From NCBI GenBank assembly GCA_043228905.1, contig JBHGNT010000015.1:16926001-16990000 (forward strand): a DNA stretch of 64,000 nucleotides. Direction: 5' to 3'. Positions 26,201 through 35,829 of this stretch are shown in pieces. How positions within the stretch are numbered: the stretch's first letter is position 1; the number at the start of each line of letters is the position of its first letter. The position numbers and the translations under genes were made by a program. A model generated the notes under the pieces. That model did no database searches and was not told the origin of the DNA. It worked only from the letters and a program-made list of their open reading frames with translations. This DNA comes from Azolla caroliniana. Lineage: Eukaryota > Polypodiophyta.

Positions 26201-28990
26201 AGACTTTGGGAAGAGCATAAGAAGATTGGAAAGGATGATTCACAAAAAGATTATAGGGTATCATCTCTTGATTCTGCTCAACGTGGTCAATTATTAGGGG
26301 AAACACCTTTACGCCGTCCAAACTTGCTTGTGCCGGAAGATCATGCTCGTTTGCAATCAGCTCTTGCAAGTGCTTTTACAAAATCTGCTTCTGGGGTATG
26401 TATATACTTTCTGGATATTAATGCTATTTCTTGAGAGCCCCTCTGCACTTATGAAGATATGTTTCTGCTTTTTTACCCAGTATTAGAGCGTATAATATTT
26501 GCTGTGTATTTTTCGGTGCAGCCGGAAGATTTATCGCACACTTTGCAGCCGTTTGCCAGTGATCCTGCAAAACAGGCTAGATATGAGCAGTTTTTAAAAG
26601 ACAAATATGAAGGTGGCTTGCGGAATGTACAAGCAGCAGGCAGAAATGGATGGACTGAGTCTGAACGGGCACAGGAAACTCTTGAATTTGAGGCTGCTTG
26701 CCAAAATCTTCAAAGAAGAGATACTATACCAGTTACCGGCAACTCAAATAGTGGTATTGCTTCAAGAAATGTTCAGTCCATAATGAATGACCGTTTTGTT
26801 CCGCAAACTTTTCAGAAGGTGAATAATGTATAGGAAATTTTCGTTGTTTCTGTATGAAGTGGGTATTTTTGTTCAAACTTTAATGTGTTTGTGATAAACC
26901 TTTGCAGGAAGTTCAATTGCCAAAAGTTGTTTTACCTCCAAAATATCCAAAAAGGGAAGAGAATCAATGGAGGCCCACACCGCTTGTTTGCAAGAGGTTC
27001 AATCTATCCGACCCATATTCAGGAAAGGTATATGGTTTCAAATGCATGATGTATGATTTAGCCGCTTTACCTTTCCCTGAATAATTGTCTGAGATATATA
27101 AATGATGTATTTTTATGCATGAATATAGCCGCCTCCACTTCCAAAACCGAGGAGTCGCACAGAAAGCTTTATTTTTCTCACAACTGATACTGGATCGGAA
27201 AACCAGGCTGTGTCTATAGCTACTTCAGTTTCAGAGAAGGAGAGCAATCTCATTGGTGTTGAGAAGGTTGAAGTTGACATTATTGAGAAGCCAGTTGATT
27301 TATACAAGGTAGAATATGGAGCTTGAGAACTAATTTTACATCAATCCTGAATATGCATTCCCAACATGTTTTAACTTCTTTGAATACAGGCTATTTTTTC
27401 AGATGAAGAAGATGAAGGAGATGCTGAAGTTCATGAAACAGTGAGTGAAGATAAATCTGCCCAAGCAGCCCAAGCAGCATTGAATCGATTAGAGGCAGGA
27501 GATTTTCTGGCATCTATTGGGAAAGAGTTAGGGTTGAAGGTTCCACCAGCAACTTTAAATCCAAAAGGAAAAAACAAGGAAACTGTACCTAATGTGAATA
27601 TCACTGAGAGTTCGTCCAAACATCTGGAAAATATCAGATACATGCATTTATCTAGTGGTATTTCTGAGTCAGGTGGAAAGATACCTGTTGGAAAGGTAAT
27701 TGGAATCACTAAAGGAGCTGCACAACGGGATTCATTGTCTAGTAAAGACTCATTGGATATGGAAGAGCAGTTCAATGGTCATTCAAAAATGGCATTTGAG
27801 GAGCCGAAAGACAATGCTATCGCTGTACATGATGAAGCACATGTTATGATGAATTCTAGAGACAAAAGAAAGCATCCATTAAGCTCTGAAGAAAGCACCA
27901 GTCTGGATGACAGTAGTGATGATTCAGAAAGGAGGAAGAAAAGCAGAAAGAAGAGAAAGAAAGATGGACGACACTCAAGAAAGCATAAAGATAGGAATCA
28001 TGATCGTCACAAGTCAAAGAAGGTACGAATGCCATCTCAATATTCTTTACAGCCACTTAATCCATACTTCTTGTTGTCTCTGTGATACATCATGGTCATC
28101 CCATTACAAATGACACGAATCGATCATGTCGATTTTAGTCAATAATGCTTGTCTGCAATCATACAAATTAGTACTCTTGTGGTCAGAAAATATAGAAATT
28201 GAAGTTTAAGTGTTAAACTTGGACAACAACAATGCTTAATTAACAAACCCAGATATCACTAAGGAGTTTAGCATTCGTCAACTATGATGCCACGGCTGAG
28301 ATTGATTTCAGCTACCAACATTAGCTGAATGCATTTCATGTCTGGAGATGAGGCATTATCTGTGTCTTTTGTCCATTTCTTGGTCACTTCTTTCAATGAA
28401 ATGATAAACTTTGTGAAACCTCATGGGTTGTGCTTTACGATACTCAAAAGAAACAAGAGAGACCATGTATAAGGTATACTTTATCTTGTACATCATGGGC
28501 TGATTTTGAGCATTGTTGTGGAAATCTATGGTGCCAACATTCTTGGTTATGTAAGCATGGACAAATTATCATCAATGTTGTGACCAATCATAATTTGTAA
28601 CTATGCTTCATGCAACCCCCTCAGAGTGTGTTATGTACCTCATTCCTCAGGTTGTACTTTTCTTTACATGAGGATTAATAGACTGTTTCATTAGAATGTG
28701 GCAATTTAGTTCGACAGAAGCACTAGTGTGTTGTGGTTGAACAATATATATTCTTGTTTATAATCTAAAAATGACATGTAATCATTTTACACATAATTAT
28801 GTGATTTTCCATTGTGTTAGTTTCCATACTTTCCTGTCATGATACCAAGTTTGTGCTAAAAAAACTAAAAATGGTTAGAACTAATTGTGCATTTTACCAT
28901 TATTTTACGAAGTTTATTGTATTGCAGAGGAGTAGAGATGAAGACCGTCATTCACGCTCACATCACCGGCATGAGAGGAGGAAATCTTAA
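5996..28990 (+). CDS. TGH: TOUGH-like G-patch/SWAP-domain RNA-processing protein (17 coding exons)
   Basis: Coding exons: 5996-6124, 8651-8741, 21649-21743, 21828-21931, 22208-22269, 22354-22428, 23061-23218, 23635-23710, 23839-23931, 24849-24926, 25259-25403, 25936-26395, 26522-26818, 26908-27027, 27129-27308, 27390-28022, 28928-28990. All introns are GT-AG and phases match at every junction, giving 952 residues. The N-terminus has the [13 protein letters not shown] block and [20 protein letters not shown], both typical of TOUGH/GPATCH1 proteins (DUF1604). A G-patch ([19 protein letters not shown]) is near residues 158-180, a SWAP/Surp domain near 410-462 (exon 12), and a Ser/Asp then Lys/Arg/His-rich nuclear-type tail near 880-952. 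Plant TOUGH is a nuclear RNA-binding protein that promotes microRNA precursor processing and binds TATA-binding protein; Arabidopsis TOUGH is of similar length. Intron 2 (8742-21648) is 12.9 kb because of nested transposons. No disabling change was seen. Confidence 0.93.
6148..7145 (-). mobile_element. 5'-truncated LINE 3' end in TOUGH intron 1
   Basis: Read on the - strand, this matches the 3' part of the full LINE at 14143-20412. It has the same zinc-binding C-terminal coding region, the same block around GATGGCGGGAGATAATGG (6420-6440), and the same terminal sequence with GAGGCC and a (CTTT)n-like tail (6148-6260). It is antisense to the host gene. Only about 1 kb of the 3' end is present, the usual result of incomplete reverse transcription. 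Part of it is tandemly duplicated (6619-7110). No target duplication was resolved. Confidence 0.8.
6619..7110. repeat. 246-bp tandem duplication inside the LINE fragment
   Basis: 6619-6864 and 6865-7110 are almost identical (one difference noticed) and share a short GCA junction. The other LINE copies in the window have this segment once, so the duplication happened after insertion, and recently. Confidence 0.93.
7146..8650. other. Rest of TOUGH intron 1
   Basis: AT-rich intron with short open stretches (for example 7837-8073) that show no recognised domain and no good exon signals. It ends in the acceptor TTGCCACAG at 8642-8650. Confidence 0.5.
9212..9711 (-). repeat. 3' LTR (truncated) of the intronic copia
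   Basis: It matches 20619-21119 closely. The homology begins abruptly at GATGGGATCTGGACC, and the outer ~137 bp present in the right LTR are missing. It ends ...TATCTAACA at 9711, next to the polypurine tract. Confidence 0.88.
9706..13506 (-). pseudogene. Degenerate copia gag-pol (protease, integrase, RT, RNase H)
   Basis: Gag starts near 13506 (a TAG follows at [15 protein letters not shown], and a frameshift near 13300), then 13264-11537 reads gag, protease DSGA and integrase. Pieces at 11458-11069, 10943-10512 and 10536-9706 give the RT (YVDDLVLTG) and RNase H ([18 protein letters not shown]). The order protease-integrase-RT-RNase H is copia type. Defects: the gag zinc knuckle is [14 protein letters not shown], with the second Cys changed to Tyr. 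The first catalytic Asp of integrase is Asn (LIHINLFG where the family has Asp). Integrase C-terminal sequence is missing near 11459-11536. The RT/RNase H join is frameshifted near 10590. It cannot encode a working element. Confidence 0.9.
13531..14142 (+). mobile_element. 5'-truncated LINE 3' end
   Basis: It matches 19775-20370 of the adjacent LINE: the same coding remnant ([20 protein letters not shown]), the same 3' untranslated region and a T/C-rich tail. It starts immediately after the CT-rich leader of the copia gag and lies directly upstream of the full LINE in the same orientation. Either two LINE insertions landed side by side in the CT-rich leader, or one insertion was rearranged. 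Confidence 0.85.
14276..14293 (+). promoter_or_regulatory. Telo-box-like motif in the LINE 5' region
   Basis: CCCTAAACCCTAAACCCT directly follows a (CT)n tract in the LINE 5' untranslated region, about 300 bp before ORF1. AAACCCTAA telo-boxes are known plant promoter elements. A role here is inference. Confidence 0.5.
14594..15667 (+). pseudogene. LINE ORF1 (coiled coil plus L1-ORF1-like C-terminal domain), one stop
   Basis: A 357-codon frame starts at ATG 14594. It is interrupted by a TAG at 14891-14893 and open again to TGA at 15665-15667. Residues about 70-200 are Glu/Lys/Ala-rich with heptad-like spacing (coiled coil). The C-terminal third has the RNA-chaperone-like pattern of L1 ORF1 proteins: [25 protein letters not shown], then DLTPTQ and [17 protein letters not shown]1 proteins coat LINE RNA. 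It lacks the DUF4283/zinc-knuckle layout usual in plant L1 ORF1 and seen in the second LINE of this window (42113-43346). ORF2 would have begun about 27 bp downstream before the DNA transposon landed. Confidence 0.75.
15702..16556. mobile_element. Non-autonomous DNA transposon with 10-bp TSD at the LINE ORF2 start
   Basis: The 10-bp sequence CGCATGACCA occurs at 15692-15701 and at 16557-16566, flanking an 855-bp insert with short inverted ends sharing GGTTGTT. Joining the flanks restores ORF1, a ~27-bp spacer and the ATG that opens ORF2. The insert has no coding frame, is rich in TACGT/ACGTA motifs, and contains a (CTT/CAT)n tract (about 16223-16295). A 9-11 bp duplication suggests a Mutator-like element; the termini are too short to be sure. 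Confidence 0.72.
16560..20040 (+). pseudogene. LINE ORF2 remnant: endonuclease, reverse transcriptase, zinc-binding tail
   Basis: ATG 16560 opens MTIWNCNG. The apurinic-type endonuclease runs to about 17390 with the metal-site pattern ILLGDFNA, and is broken by a TAA at 16773-16775 and a TAG at 17640-17642. Reverse transcriptase follows in a second frame (17753-18217), then, after a short deletion, in a third (18238-19407), with the block [27 protein letters not shown] and the catalytic YVDD. A C-terminal Cys/His cluster ([19 protein letters not shown], about 19645-19705) lies further on. The enzyme would copy LINE RNA at nicked target DNA. The [14 protein letters not shown] and YVDD forms differ from the FADD-type plant L1 at 41985-47660, so the clade should be checked. 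Confidence 0.88.
20470..20481 (-). other. Primer-binding site (tRNA-Met type) of the intronic copia
   Basis: TGGCATCAGAGC on the - strand directly adjoins the LTR edge at 20482. It differs by one base from the TGGTATCAGAGC of the other copia elements in this window. Confidence 0.8.
20482..21119 (-). repeat. 5' LTR of the intronic copia
   Basis: 638 bp, TG...CA ends on the + strand (TGTTAGAAAT... to ...ATCTAACA), next to the primer site. The inner ~500 bp match the left LTR (9212-9711) with few differences. Confidence 0.88.
23738..23835. repeat. 49-bp tandem duplication at a TOUGH splice acceptor
   Basis: Copies 23738-23786 and 23787-23835 differ at one base. The second copy runs straight into the CAG (23836-23838) used as the acceptor of exon 9. 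The first copy ends in TATTAT instead and cannot serve as an acceptor. Confidence 0.95.
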
Positions 28991-29340
28991 GGCTTACACA
29001 TTGGGAAGTGTGAGATATTGCATTTAGGAGTTGGATTCATGCACCCTTTTTGTTCTTTTGAATTCAAAGAGCTGGAAAAGCGGATCAAATTTCCTGTGGG
29101 TCCTTTGTTGTGAGGTGTCAACATTAAAACATGTAAAAATCTTTGGTGATAGTCGCGAGGGTTGTCATCGTGGCCTTATAAGAGATCGATATATCTCTGT
29201 TTGTTTGTTGTTGGGGCTACTTTTCGGACATGTATCTTATTATACAACGTTAATGCTTGTCCAGACAAGATTGTGAAACATGTTACTTTATGCTTGACAT
29301 AATCCAGTTGCAATGAAAGGCTAATCCATAACAATCAATC
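28991..29340 (+). other. Probable 3'UTR of the TOUGH-like gene
   Basis: T-rich sequence follows the TAA at 28988-28990. No canonical AATAAA stands out, and the end is an estimate. Confidence 0.4.
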
Positions 29341-31322
29341 TATTAAAGGGTGGATTCTATGTAAGAAATGTTAAAATACGTTCTTAAGTCTTAGAATTTT
29401 TTCTTTATCATAATTCAATGTGAGTATATGGTAATATTGATTTGTGAAACAAATTCAAATTATAGGATCATGTTAGTGGAAGCATAACAAGACAAGCATA
29501 ACATGATAGGAGTAAAAGCTTACGAGAATGTGAGCGAAGCATAAATCTCTCTATATTTAGAATAGTGGTCTCAATCTATATTTTTGAGATACCCATGTGT
29601 GTCGTCGTCTTGAGATAATGTACGTTGTTTTCTTGGCACCAAAGATTAGTAGCATCAACCTTTTAGAAATGTGAAGCTTCTTGAGATTAGTAGTCAACGT
29701 TTTAAAAGCAAGATCTCATTGAATGTCGCAATTTAAAAGCCAATAGTTCAAGTTAGTATTTTGAAAATGGTGTAACATTTTAGTTCTTCCTCTCTAGAGG
29801 CGTTTGTCATACAAATTGCAAGAAATAAAAAACTTTTGGAATGATCTTGGGAATGTGTCTTATTGTGTTGTTATAATTCGATGAGGTCAAGGCTTTCTGC
29901 ATAGAGACATGTATTAGTTAGAAGAATCAAGGATCATTTGGACAAGTATTCAAGAAAGTGCAAGAAATGCTTGTAGACAACTGCCTCATGATTAAGGCAA
30001 CATACCCATTCTCTTAGATGTTTTGTAAATGAGAGTGTGGCCTATGGACCTTGAAATTATGTGACTAAAGTGATGGATATGCACATTGTTCACCAATCCA
30101 AGCGTTGACTCTTGCAACAAAATAGAGAAGACCACCAAAAGTGCAATTCTCGTCTAGTTGGAAAGTAAAATGTTTAAGATTTGTGAAAGACAACCTGAAG
30201 GCAAGTAATGGTTAAATAATGTAATCCTAATTGTAAAATGCATGGAGAAATTGTCTCGAGAATGATGTTTGCCAATCCAAGCATTGACTCTTGCATCAAA
30301 GTAGAGAAGACCATCAAAAGTAACTCTTGTTTAGTTCGAAAGTAATGTTTAAGATTTGTGAAAGACAACCTAAAGGCAAGTAATGGTTAAATAATGTAAT
30401 CCTCATTGTAAAATGCATTAAACAATTATATAAAGAATGATGTTGTGAAATGTTGCAACACAAGATTCATACTAATCATTAATCTCGACAAATTCTATAT
30501 GAATACTAATACGGAGATTGTATTTAATGTACCGACTGCCCTTACTTTATACCAAGTCTGAGAAACAGGAATTGGTTTTCGTGGGTATTGGAAGGGTCTA
30601 TACTCTAGGGTTATATGCTAACTCTACTATAAGAAGAATTGTTCACATTTTGTTGTCAATGCAACATAAACTAAATCCACAATTCTTAATTGTTTAATTG
30701 ACTATCAGACTAGGATGATCTAAGGAACTATCATCCAAATACAAGAGAAGATAATGAATTGCATTACATCCTGATGATAGTACAATTGGATCTTTCCATT
30801 AAATTAACTCGCCTCATCTTCATACTTGATAGTAGACAATCTAATCAAAAGATAGTAAAGGACAAATCCCAAAAAACAAGTAGTGAATCATTCACCTTGT
30901 CCAACTCAATTTGATGGGTATCAGATACTCATAAAAAGATTGATTAATTGTATGCATGAACTGATCAACAGAGTTGTTCTCATAGTGATTGCCCACCACA
31001 ATTATTCACGATTTCAATAATATAAGCAATCTGAAGTTCTCACACTATCGTCCTCTACTTAATTTATGTTTTAAATCATATCCTATTGAAAACTAAAGAC
31101 CTTTTTGAACCCAAAATTTCAAGAAAAAGGGAACGAAGCATTGCAAAACAAAAGAATTCACTACATAGAAATGCCAAGAATAGGTGGCGAGAGAGAAAGT
31201 GAGAGAAATACAAACTCTCTTCACCCCTGGACTTTTAATAACAACTCTCAAAAGTTTATGTAAAACGAAGACGGGGCAATGAATGGAATAATGTAAAACC
31301 AAATGAAGCTAGGTCTTGTTTT
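29341..31322. other. Convergent intergenic space
   Basis: AT-rich sequence between the 3' ends of the TOUGH-like gene (+) and UDP-glucose dehydrogenase (-). It contains a 179-bp tandem duplication (30093-30446). No coding frame, transposon end or RNA gene is supported. The last ~240 bp probably carry the dehydrogenase 3'UTR. Confidence 0.6.
30093..30446. repeat. Tandem duplication, 179-bp period
   Basis: Copies 30093-30271 and 30272-30446 both start CCAATCCAAGC and end AATGATGTT. They show scattered substitutions and small indels, so this duplication is older than the 246-bp one in TOUGH intron 1. Confidence 0.92.
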
Positions 31323-32771
31323 CTAAGAGGGAGGGGCAGCTGGAAGATCCTTAACCCAAGGGTCAAGAGGCTTACCGACTGAATAAACTATAAAACCTAT
31401 TTTCCGAAGCTCGGCAACATTGATCACATTGCGACCATCGAAGATAAATGCAGGTTTCTGCATTCCATCATAGATCTTCTTATAATCTAAACTCTTGAAT
31501 TCATCCCATTCGGTAAGAATACACACCCCATGGGCACCCTTGGTAGCTTCATATGCATCAGAAACAACATTAACTTGCTTAGGTGTGATTGGTCCTGTTG
31601 GTTGCAAATGCTGAGGGTGATCCCAATCAAACTTACTCATCGTGAGATCACGAGTTATCTGATCAACAGTAACCTCAGGATCGTAGATATTAAGGTGAGC
31701 ATTATCACCAAGAAGACCGTGGCATACATCGATAGCCGCTGTCTCTCGAGTATCACCCGTGTCTTTCTTGAATGCAAATCCAAGGACGGCAATCTTCTTC
31801 CCTGAAACAGTGTTAAACATGGAAGAAACCACACGCTTCACGAACCGAGATTTTTGGTAGTCATTAATTTGCACCACTTGTTTCCAATAGTTTGCAACCT
31901 CAGTGAGACCATTGCACTCACAAATGTAGACCAAGTTGAGGATATCTTTCTGGAAGCAAGAGCCACCAAACCCAACACTGGCATTAAGGAAGCGCGGACC
32001 AATTCTAGAGTCTTTTCCAACTGCGTAAGCAACTTCAGACACATCGGCTCCAGTGGATTCACACAAGGCAGACATTGCATTAATTGATGAGATTCTCTGC
32101 GCCAAGATTGCATTGGCTGCAAGCTTAGAGAGCTCAGCCGACCACAAGTTCATGGTGATGATTTGATCATTGGGAACCCAATGAGCATAGACTTCCTTAA
32201 GAGCTTGAATAGCTTTCTGACCTTCAGGAGTCTCTCGGCCACCGATTAGAACACGATCAGGCTTTGCTAGATCCTCCATAGCCGTGCCCTCCGCAAGAAA
32301 CTCGGGGTTAGACAAGATCTGGAAGTTGATACCATTGTTGTTGTGAGTAAGGATCTTCTCTATAGCTTCAGCAGTTTTAACAGGTACAGTGGATTTCTCA
32401 ACAACGATCTTATCAGATTTCGACACATCAGCAATCATGCGAGCAGCACTCTCCCAATAAGTCAAGTCCGCAGCTTTCCCAGCACCCAAGCCCCTTGTTT
32501 TTGTGGGAGTATTGACAGATACAAACACAATTTCTGCCTCAGCAACATGTTTCTCAACATCAGCACTGAAGAAGAGATTCTTTCCTCTACAAGCTTTAAC
32601 TATTTCTTCAAGGCCAGGTTCATAGATAGGGAGCTTATCACTGTTCCAAGCATTGATACGTGGAACTGCGATGTCGACCACGACTACCTCAATGTCGGGA
32701 CACTTCAATGCTATCATGGCCATTGTTGGGCCACCCACATATCCTGCACCAATGCAGCAAATCTTCACCAT
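31323..32771 (-). CDS. UGD: UDP-glucose 6-dehydrogenase
   Basis: An intact, intronless 482-codon frame starts at ATG 32769-32771 (context ACCAGCCATGG on the - strand) and ends at the TAG complement at 31323. The enzyme oxidises UDP-glucose to UDP-glucuronate with two NAD+, in the cytosol, and feeds precursors of pectin and hemicellulose (UDP-galacturonate, -xylose, -arabinose). An NAD-binding Rossmann motif is at residues 8-14 (GAGYVGG). The [13 protein letters not shown] loop, Glu161 (NPEFLAEGT), Lys216 (ELSKLAANA) and catalytic Cys272 ([10 protein letters not shown]) are all present, as is [13 protein letters not shown]. Length equals the plant family norm of about 480 residues. A coding region in one exon preceded by a 5'UTR intron is typical of plant UGD genes. 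It converges with the TOUGH-like gene. No disabling change was seen. Confidence 0.97.
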   Translation of the reverse strand: MVKICCIGAGYVGGPTMAMIALKCPDIEVVVVDIAVPRINAWNSDKLPIYEPGLEEIVKACRGKNLFFSADVEKHVAEAEIVFVSVNTPTKTRGLGAGKAADLTYWESAARMIADVSKSDKIVVEKSTVPVKTAEAIEKILTHNNNGINFQILSNPEFLAEGTAMEDLAKPDRVLIGGRETPEGQKAIQALKEVYAHWVPNDQIITMNLWSAELSKLAANAILAQRISSINAMSALCESTGADVSEVAYAVGKDSRIGPRFLNASVGFGGSCFQKDILNLVYICECNGLTEVANYWKQVVQINDYQKSRFVKRVVSSMFNTVSGKKIAVLGFAFKKDTGDTRETAAIDVCHGLLGDNAHLNIYDPEVTVDQITRDLTMSKFDWDHPQHLQPTGPITPKQVNVVSDAYEATKGAHGVCILTEWDEFKSLDYKKIYDGMQKPAFIFDGRNVINVAELRKIGFIVYSVGKPLDPWVKDLPAAPPS

Positions 32772-32797
32772 GGCTGGTTATGCGTAATAATAATATC

Positions 32798-34836
32798 CTG
32801 CAAATTTCAAACCACCAGTTAGAAATGAAAAACATTCACAATGCAATCTTGTACATATATTGATTTAATATGTGCTATATTGCGCAGAAGGAATAGAGCA
32901 GCACTACATCCAGTAAAACCCCTTCACATTATGAGTTAACTCTACAACATAGATGGTTCGATCCAAGCTGTGCTATATCACATAATGAATATGAAAACCG
33001 AGCTTGAATAACGTTAGAGAAATTCCAATAAAATTATTTTGCGATACTGATTTAACTCCCACGCATATGCATTGATTGATAAAGCGCTATCACATAAAAA
33101 CTCCATAGATCTAGTCTTATATCTACAATCCACATTACTGTTTGCTACTATGCAACATAGATAATTTGATCCATGATGTCCAACATCACAGACGGCATAT
33201 TCAGATCTGGCTTGAATAGCATTAGATTCGGTAAAATCAATGCATGTACTGATTTCACTCACTACATGAATGTCTTGATCCACGGTGTAACGTATCACAT
33301 TAAGGCTTATACAAATCTAACTTGACTAGCATTAGATCCAGTAAAATCTCTTCACATCACCGAATGTCCATTGAACGGTAATAGGTCAAGTAAATCTTGG
33401 ATGCTCAGACTATCCTTGAATATTAAGTAAATTGAAATTTTTCCACATTATTGCATGTAGATCGACTAACATTAATTCAAGCTATGTTTAAGTAGCATTA
33501 GATTCACTGAAATCATTTGTAACATCAATTACATCCAATTGTTGCATTAGATCCACTAAGATCACTTCACGTTATAGCTTGGATAGCATTAGACCCATTA
33601 AAATAATAATTCTTATTTCTTTTAGACAGCATTAGATTCGCTAAAATCCATTCACAATACTTCTCGGAGAGTACTACAACTACAAAAATCATTACACATT
33701 ATTGCTCGGATAGCTTACATACACTAAATCACTTTAAATTATTGCTTGGATAGCACTAGATCCATTCAAATCCATTCGCATTCCTTCACAGAAAGAACTA
33801 GATCGACTAAAAATCATAGCACTACATCAACGCAAATCACTTCAGGTTATTGCTTAGATAGCATTAGATCCACTACAATAACTTTGCATTACTCCTAGAT
33901 GAAAGGAAACTATTTTGCCAGATCTACATTATTGCTAGAATAGAATAAGATCTCGTTCAAACACTTAACTTTACATACTAGATCGATTAAAATACCTTCC
34001 CAATATTGCTAGATCTAGTAAAATAGCTTCACTTTAGTGATGGAGTATCAAGAGATCTGTACATTGAACCGCTAGATCAAGTAAAATCCCTTTACACTAT
34101 AGCTTGAGAAGCACTAGAATCAGGAAACCACGTTCAAATCACAGATGAATAGAGCAGAAATAGCTGAGAAATTGTGCATTACAAATGCTAAAATGGTGAA
34201 TCTGTGAGACTTCTATGGAATCTACAGACATGACATTGACGTTAATGGACTCCTCGACTTTGGATCTGTCCTCTTTTTCAACTATTTTGATGAATCAGAC
34301 CTAAGATCTCATTGAGAGAATCAGATCTAACGTTAATGAATCAGTCTCATGTTTTCTTACTAATGTTGAGGAATCAGTCTCGTGTTTTCTTGCTAATGTT
34401 GATGAATCAGATCTAAGATACCTATTTGTTGCTATCTTCCTTGACAGGATTCTATCTTTCTTTGTTTCATACTATTTTGTCTTTCTGTTTATGAGGGAGG
34501 ATTGTCTGGGGATCTCATCACACCAAAGAAGAAGCGCGATCGTTTGATACATTACGCTAGGTTCCTTCTCCTTAGATCTACTATCGGCTCCTATACGCTA
34601 TCATGATAACGGTAGCAGAAAAATGCTGATTAGAAGATTGCAAGAATATGAGAGACAGATCGAAAAGAACAAACAAACAAGAAGGGAAGGAAGGGAAGGA
34701 AGATCAGGTATTGACAGGGAAGAAGATGATGAAGAAGAAGAAACAAAGATCAAAGATTGCGAGAGAGAGAGAGAGAGATACAAAAGGAGTAAGAGGAGAA
34801 ACCAAGATGAAGGAGAGAGAGGGAGAGGGGACATAC
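32798..34836 (-). other. 5'UTR intron of UDP-glucose dehydrogenase
   Basis: On the - strand a donor TCAG|GTATGTCC (exon end 34837) and an acceptor TTTGCAG|GATATT (exon start 32797) bracket 2,039 bp, 26 bp upstream of the start codon. No ATG-led frame competes in the short leader remnant. Leader introns in plant housekeeping genes often enhance expression. Most of its length is a degenerate repeat (33220-34130). Confidence 0.7.
33220..34130. repeat. Degenerate ~42-bp tandem repeat inside the UGD leader intron
   Basis: Roughly 15-20 diverged units share a pattern of GCATTAGATCCACTAAAATC, then ACTTCACATTATTGCTTGGATA. Clear units start near 33330, 33497, 33545, 33587, 33628, 33671, 33712, 33752, 33795, 33818 and 33860, spaced about 40-43 bp. 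More decayed copies reach back to about 32900. No other part of the window contains it. Confidence 0.8.
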
Positions 34837-35187
34837 CTGAGAACAGAGGGAGGCGAGGAGGGATGGAATGTCGATGGATTAATGGAGTAGATCTGCGGTA
34901 AAGACGAGCTCTAACTCTGCAGAGACAAAGAACGCGCGACAGAGAGAAAGACAGAGAGAGAAGTGTATATATATATATATATATGTATATGTACGTATAC
35001 GCGTTCTCCTTCTTCTTCTTCTTCTTCTTCTTCTTCTTCTTCACAGACACACAACACAAATATATATAAATATATAAATATATAAATAAATAAATAAATA
35101 TAAATATAAATATATTTCTGCTCAAATATTTCCCATCGCTTTTTGTCACGAGATCTCAATGCCCACACACACACACACACACACACA

Positions 35188-35259
<72 letters not shown>

Positions 35260-35290
35260 ACACACACACACACATGGACCAAATTTGGTC
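34837..35290 (-). promoter_or_regulatory. UGD leader exon and microsatellite-packed promoter
   Basis: Reading upstream from the leader exon (about 34837-34935) there is an (AT)n tract at about 34964-34985 that could serve as the TATA region. Next come (TTC)n at 35007-35042, AT-rich (TATA/AATA)n at 35060-35115, (CA)n at 35164-35190, (CT)n at about 35191-35256 and a short (CA)n to 35274. Long CT tracts upstream of plant genes can act as core promoter Y-patch or GAGA elements. That role is inferred here. Confidence 0.5.
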
Positions 35291-35489
35291 TTCGAAGACA
35301 CTGAATATATATATCTATAATCTTTCGGTCTCTCGAGAGTTTGAGCTCGAGTGGTGGCCCTTCCCCCCCCAGCTATCAACCAATGAGGTTGCAGAAGAAC
35401 AATCGTAGCAGAGTCTCAGTTGCTACCTCGTACCTCCCTCTACTCAGACTCCATCGATGGATCGAGAGAGAGAGAGAGAGAGAGAGAGC

Positions 35490-35690
35490 AGATGGATGTA
35501 GCTCAGTTGGTAAGGTTGCCCAATGGAGACCAGGTGGTCATGGGTTCAACCCCTACATTCCACAGTGGCATCTAGTGAATTAAGAGATATATAAGAAGTA
35601 TATAATAGAGAGGTGAGGAAGTTGGGTTTTCGAACCCACAACACAGTGCTTGTAGTGCTAACAACTTACCACTAGGGTAAGGTAATTATG
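35490..35690. mobile_element. Two opposed tRNA-like promoters: SINE-like sequence
   Basis: On the + strand, 35494-35562 has a 7-base acceptor-like pair (GGATGTA with TACATTC), A-box TAGCTCAGTTGG (35499-35510) and B-box GGGTTCAACCC (35542-35552). At 69 bases and with a poor D-arm and anticodon arm it is not a normal tRNA. On the - strand, A-box CTAGTGGTAAGTTG (about 35661-35675) and B-box GGTTCGAAAACC (35624-35636) form a second tRNA-like head. Plant SINEs derive from tRNAs and keep these boxes. I infer one or two SINEs, possibly head to head. No poly(A) tail or target duplication was fixed. Confidence 0.5.
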
Positions 35691-35829
35691 ATAAAGAGGG
35701 AGGGAGGGAGTTATTGGCAATTCAACATGATCCACTGCCCCATGTAGTTAGCGGGTGACCATACTCTATTATTACACCCATTGTAAGTAATGTTTTTCAC
35801 ACACGTTTATTAATATAATTGTGTGGTTT

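Noticed and set aside
32343-32822. 159-codon + strand frame over UGD
   Set aside because: It is the antisense shadow of the intact UDP-glucose dehydrogenase gene.
34601-35379. Long frames in three phases across the UGD promoter
   Set aside because: They translate (CT)n, (CA)n, (TTC)n and (AT)n microsatellites into Ser/Leu/Cys/Val/Glu/Arg runs.
35494-35562. Functional tRNA gene
   Set aside because: Box A, box B and an acceptor-like pair are present, but it is only 69 bases long, the D-stem does not close and no good anticodon arm forms. It was kept as SINE-like.
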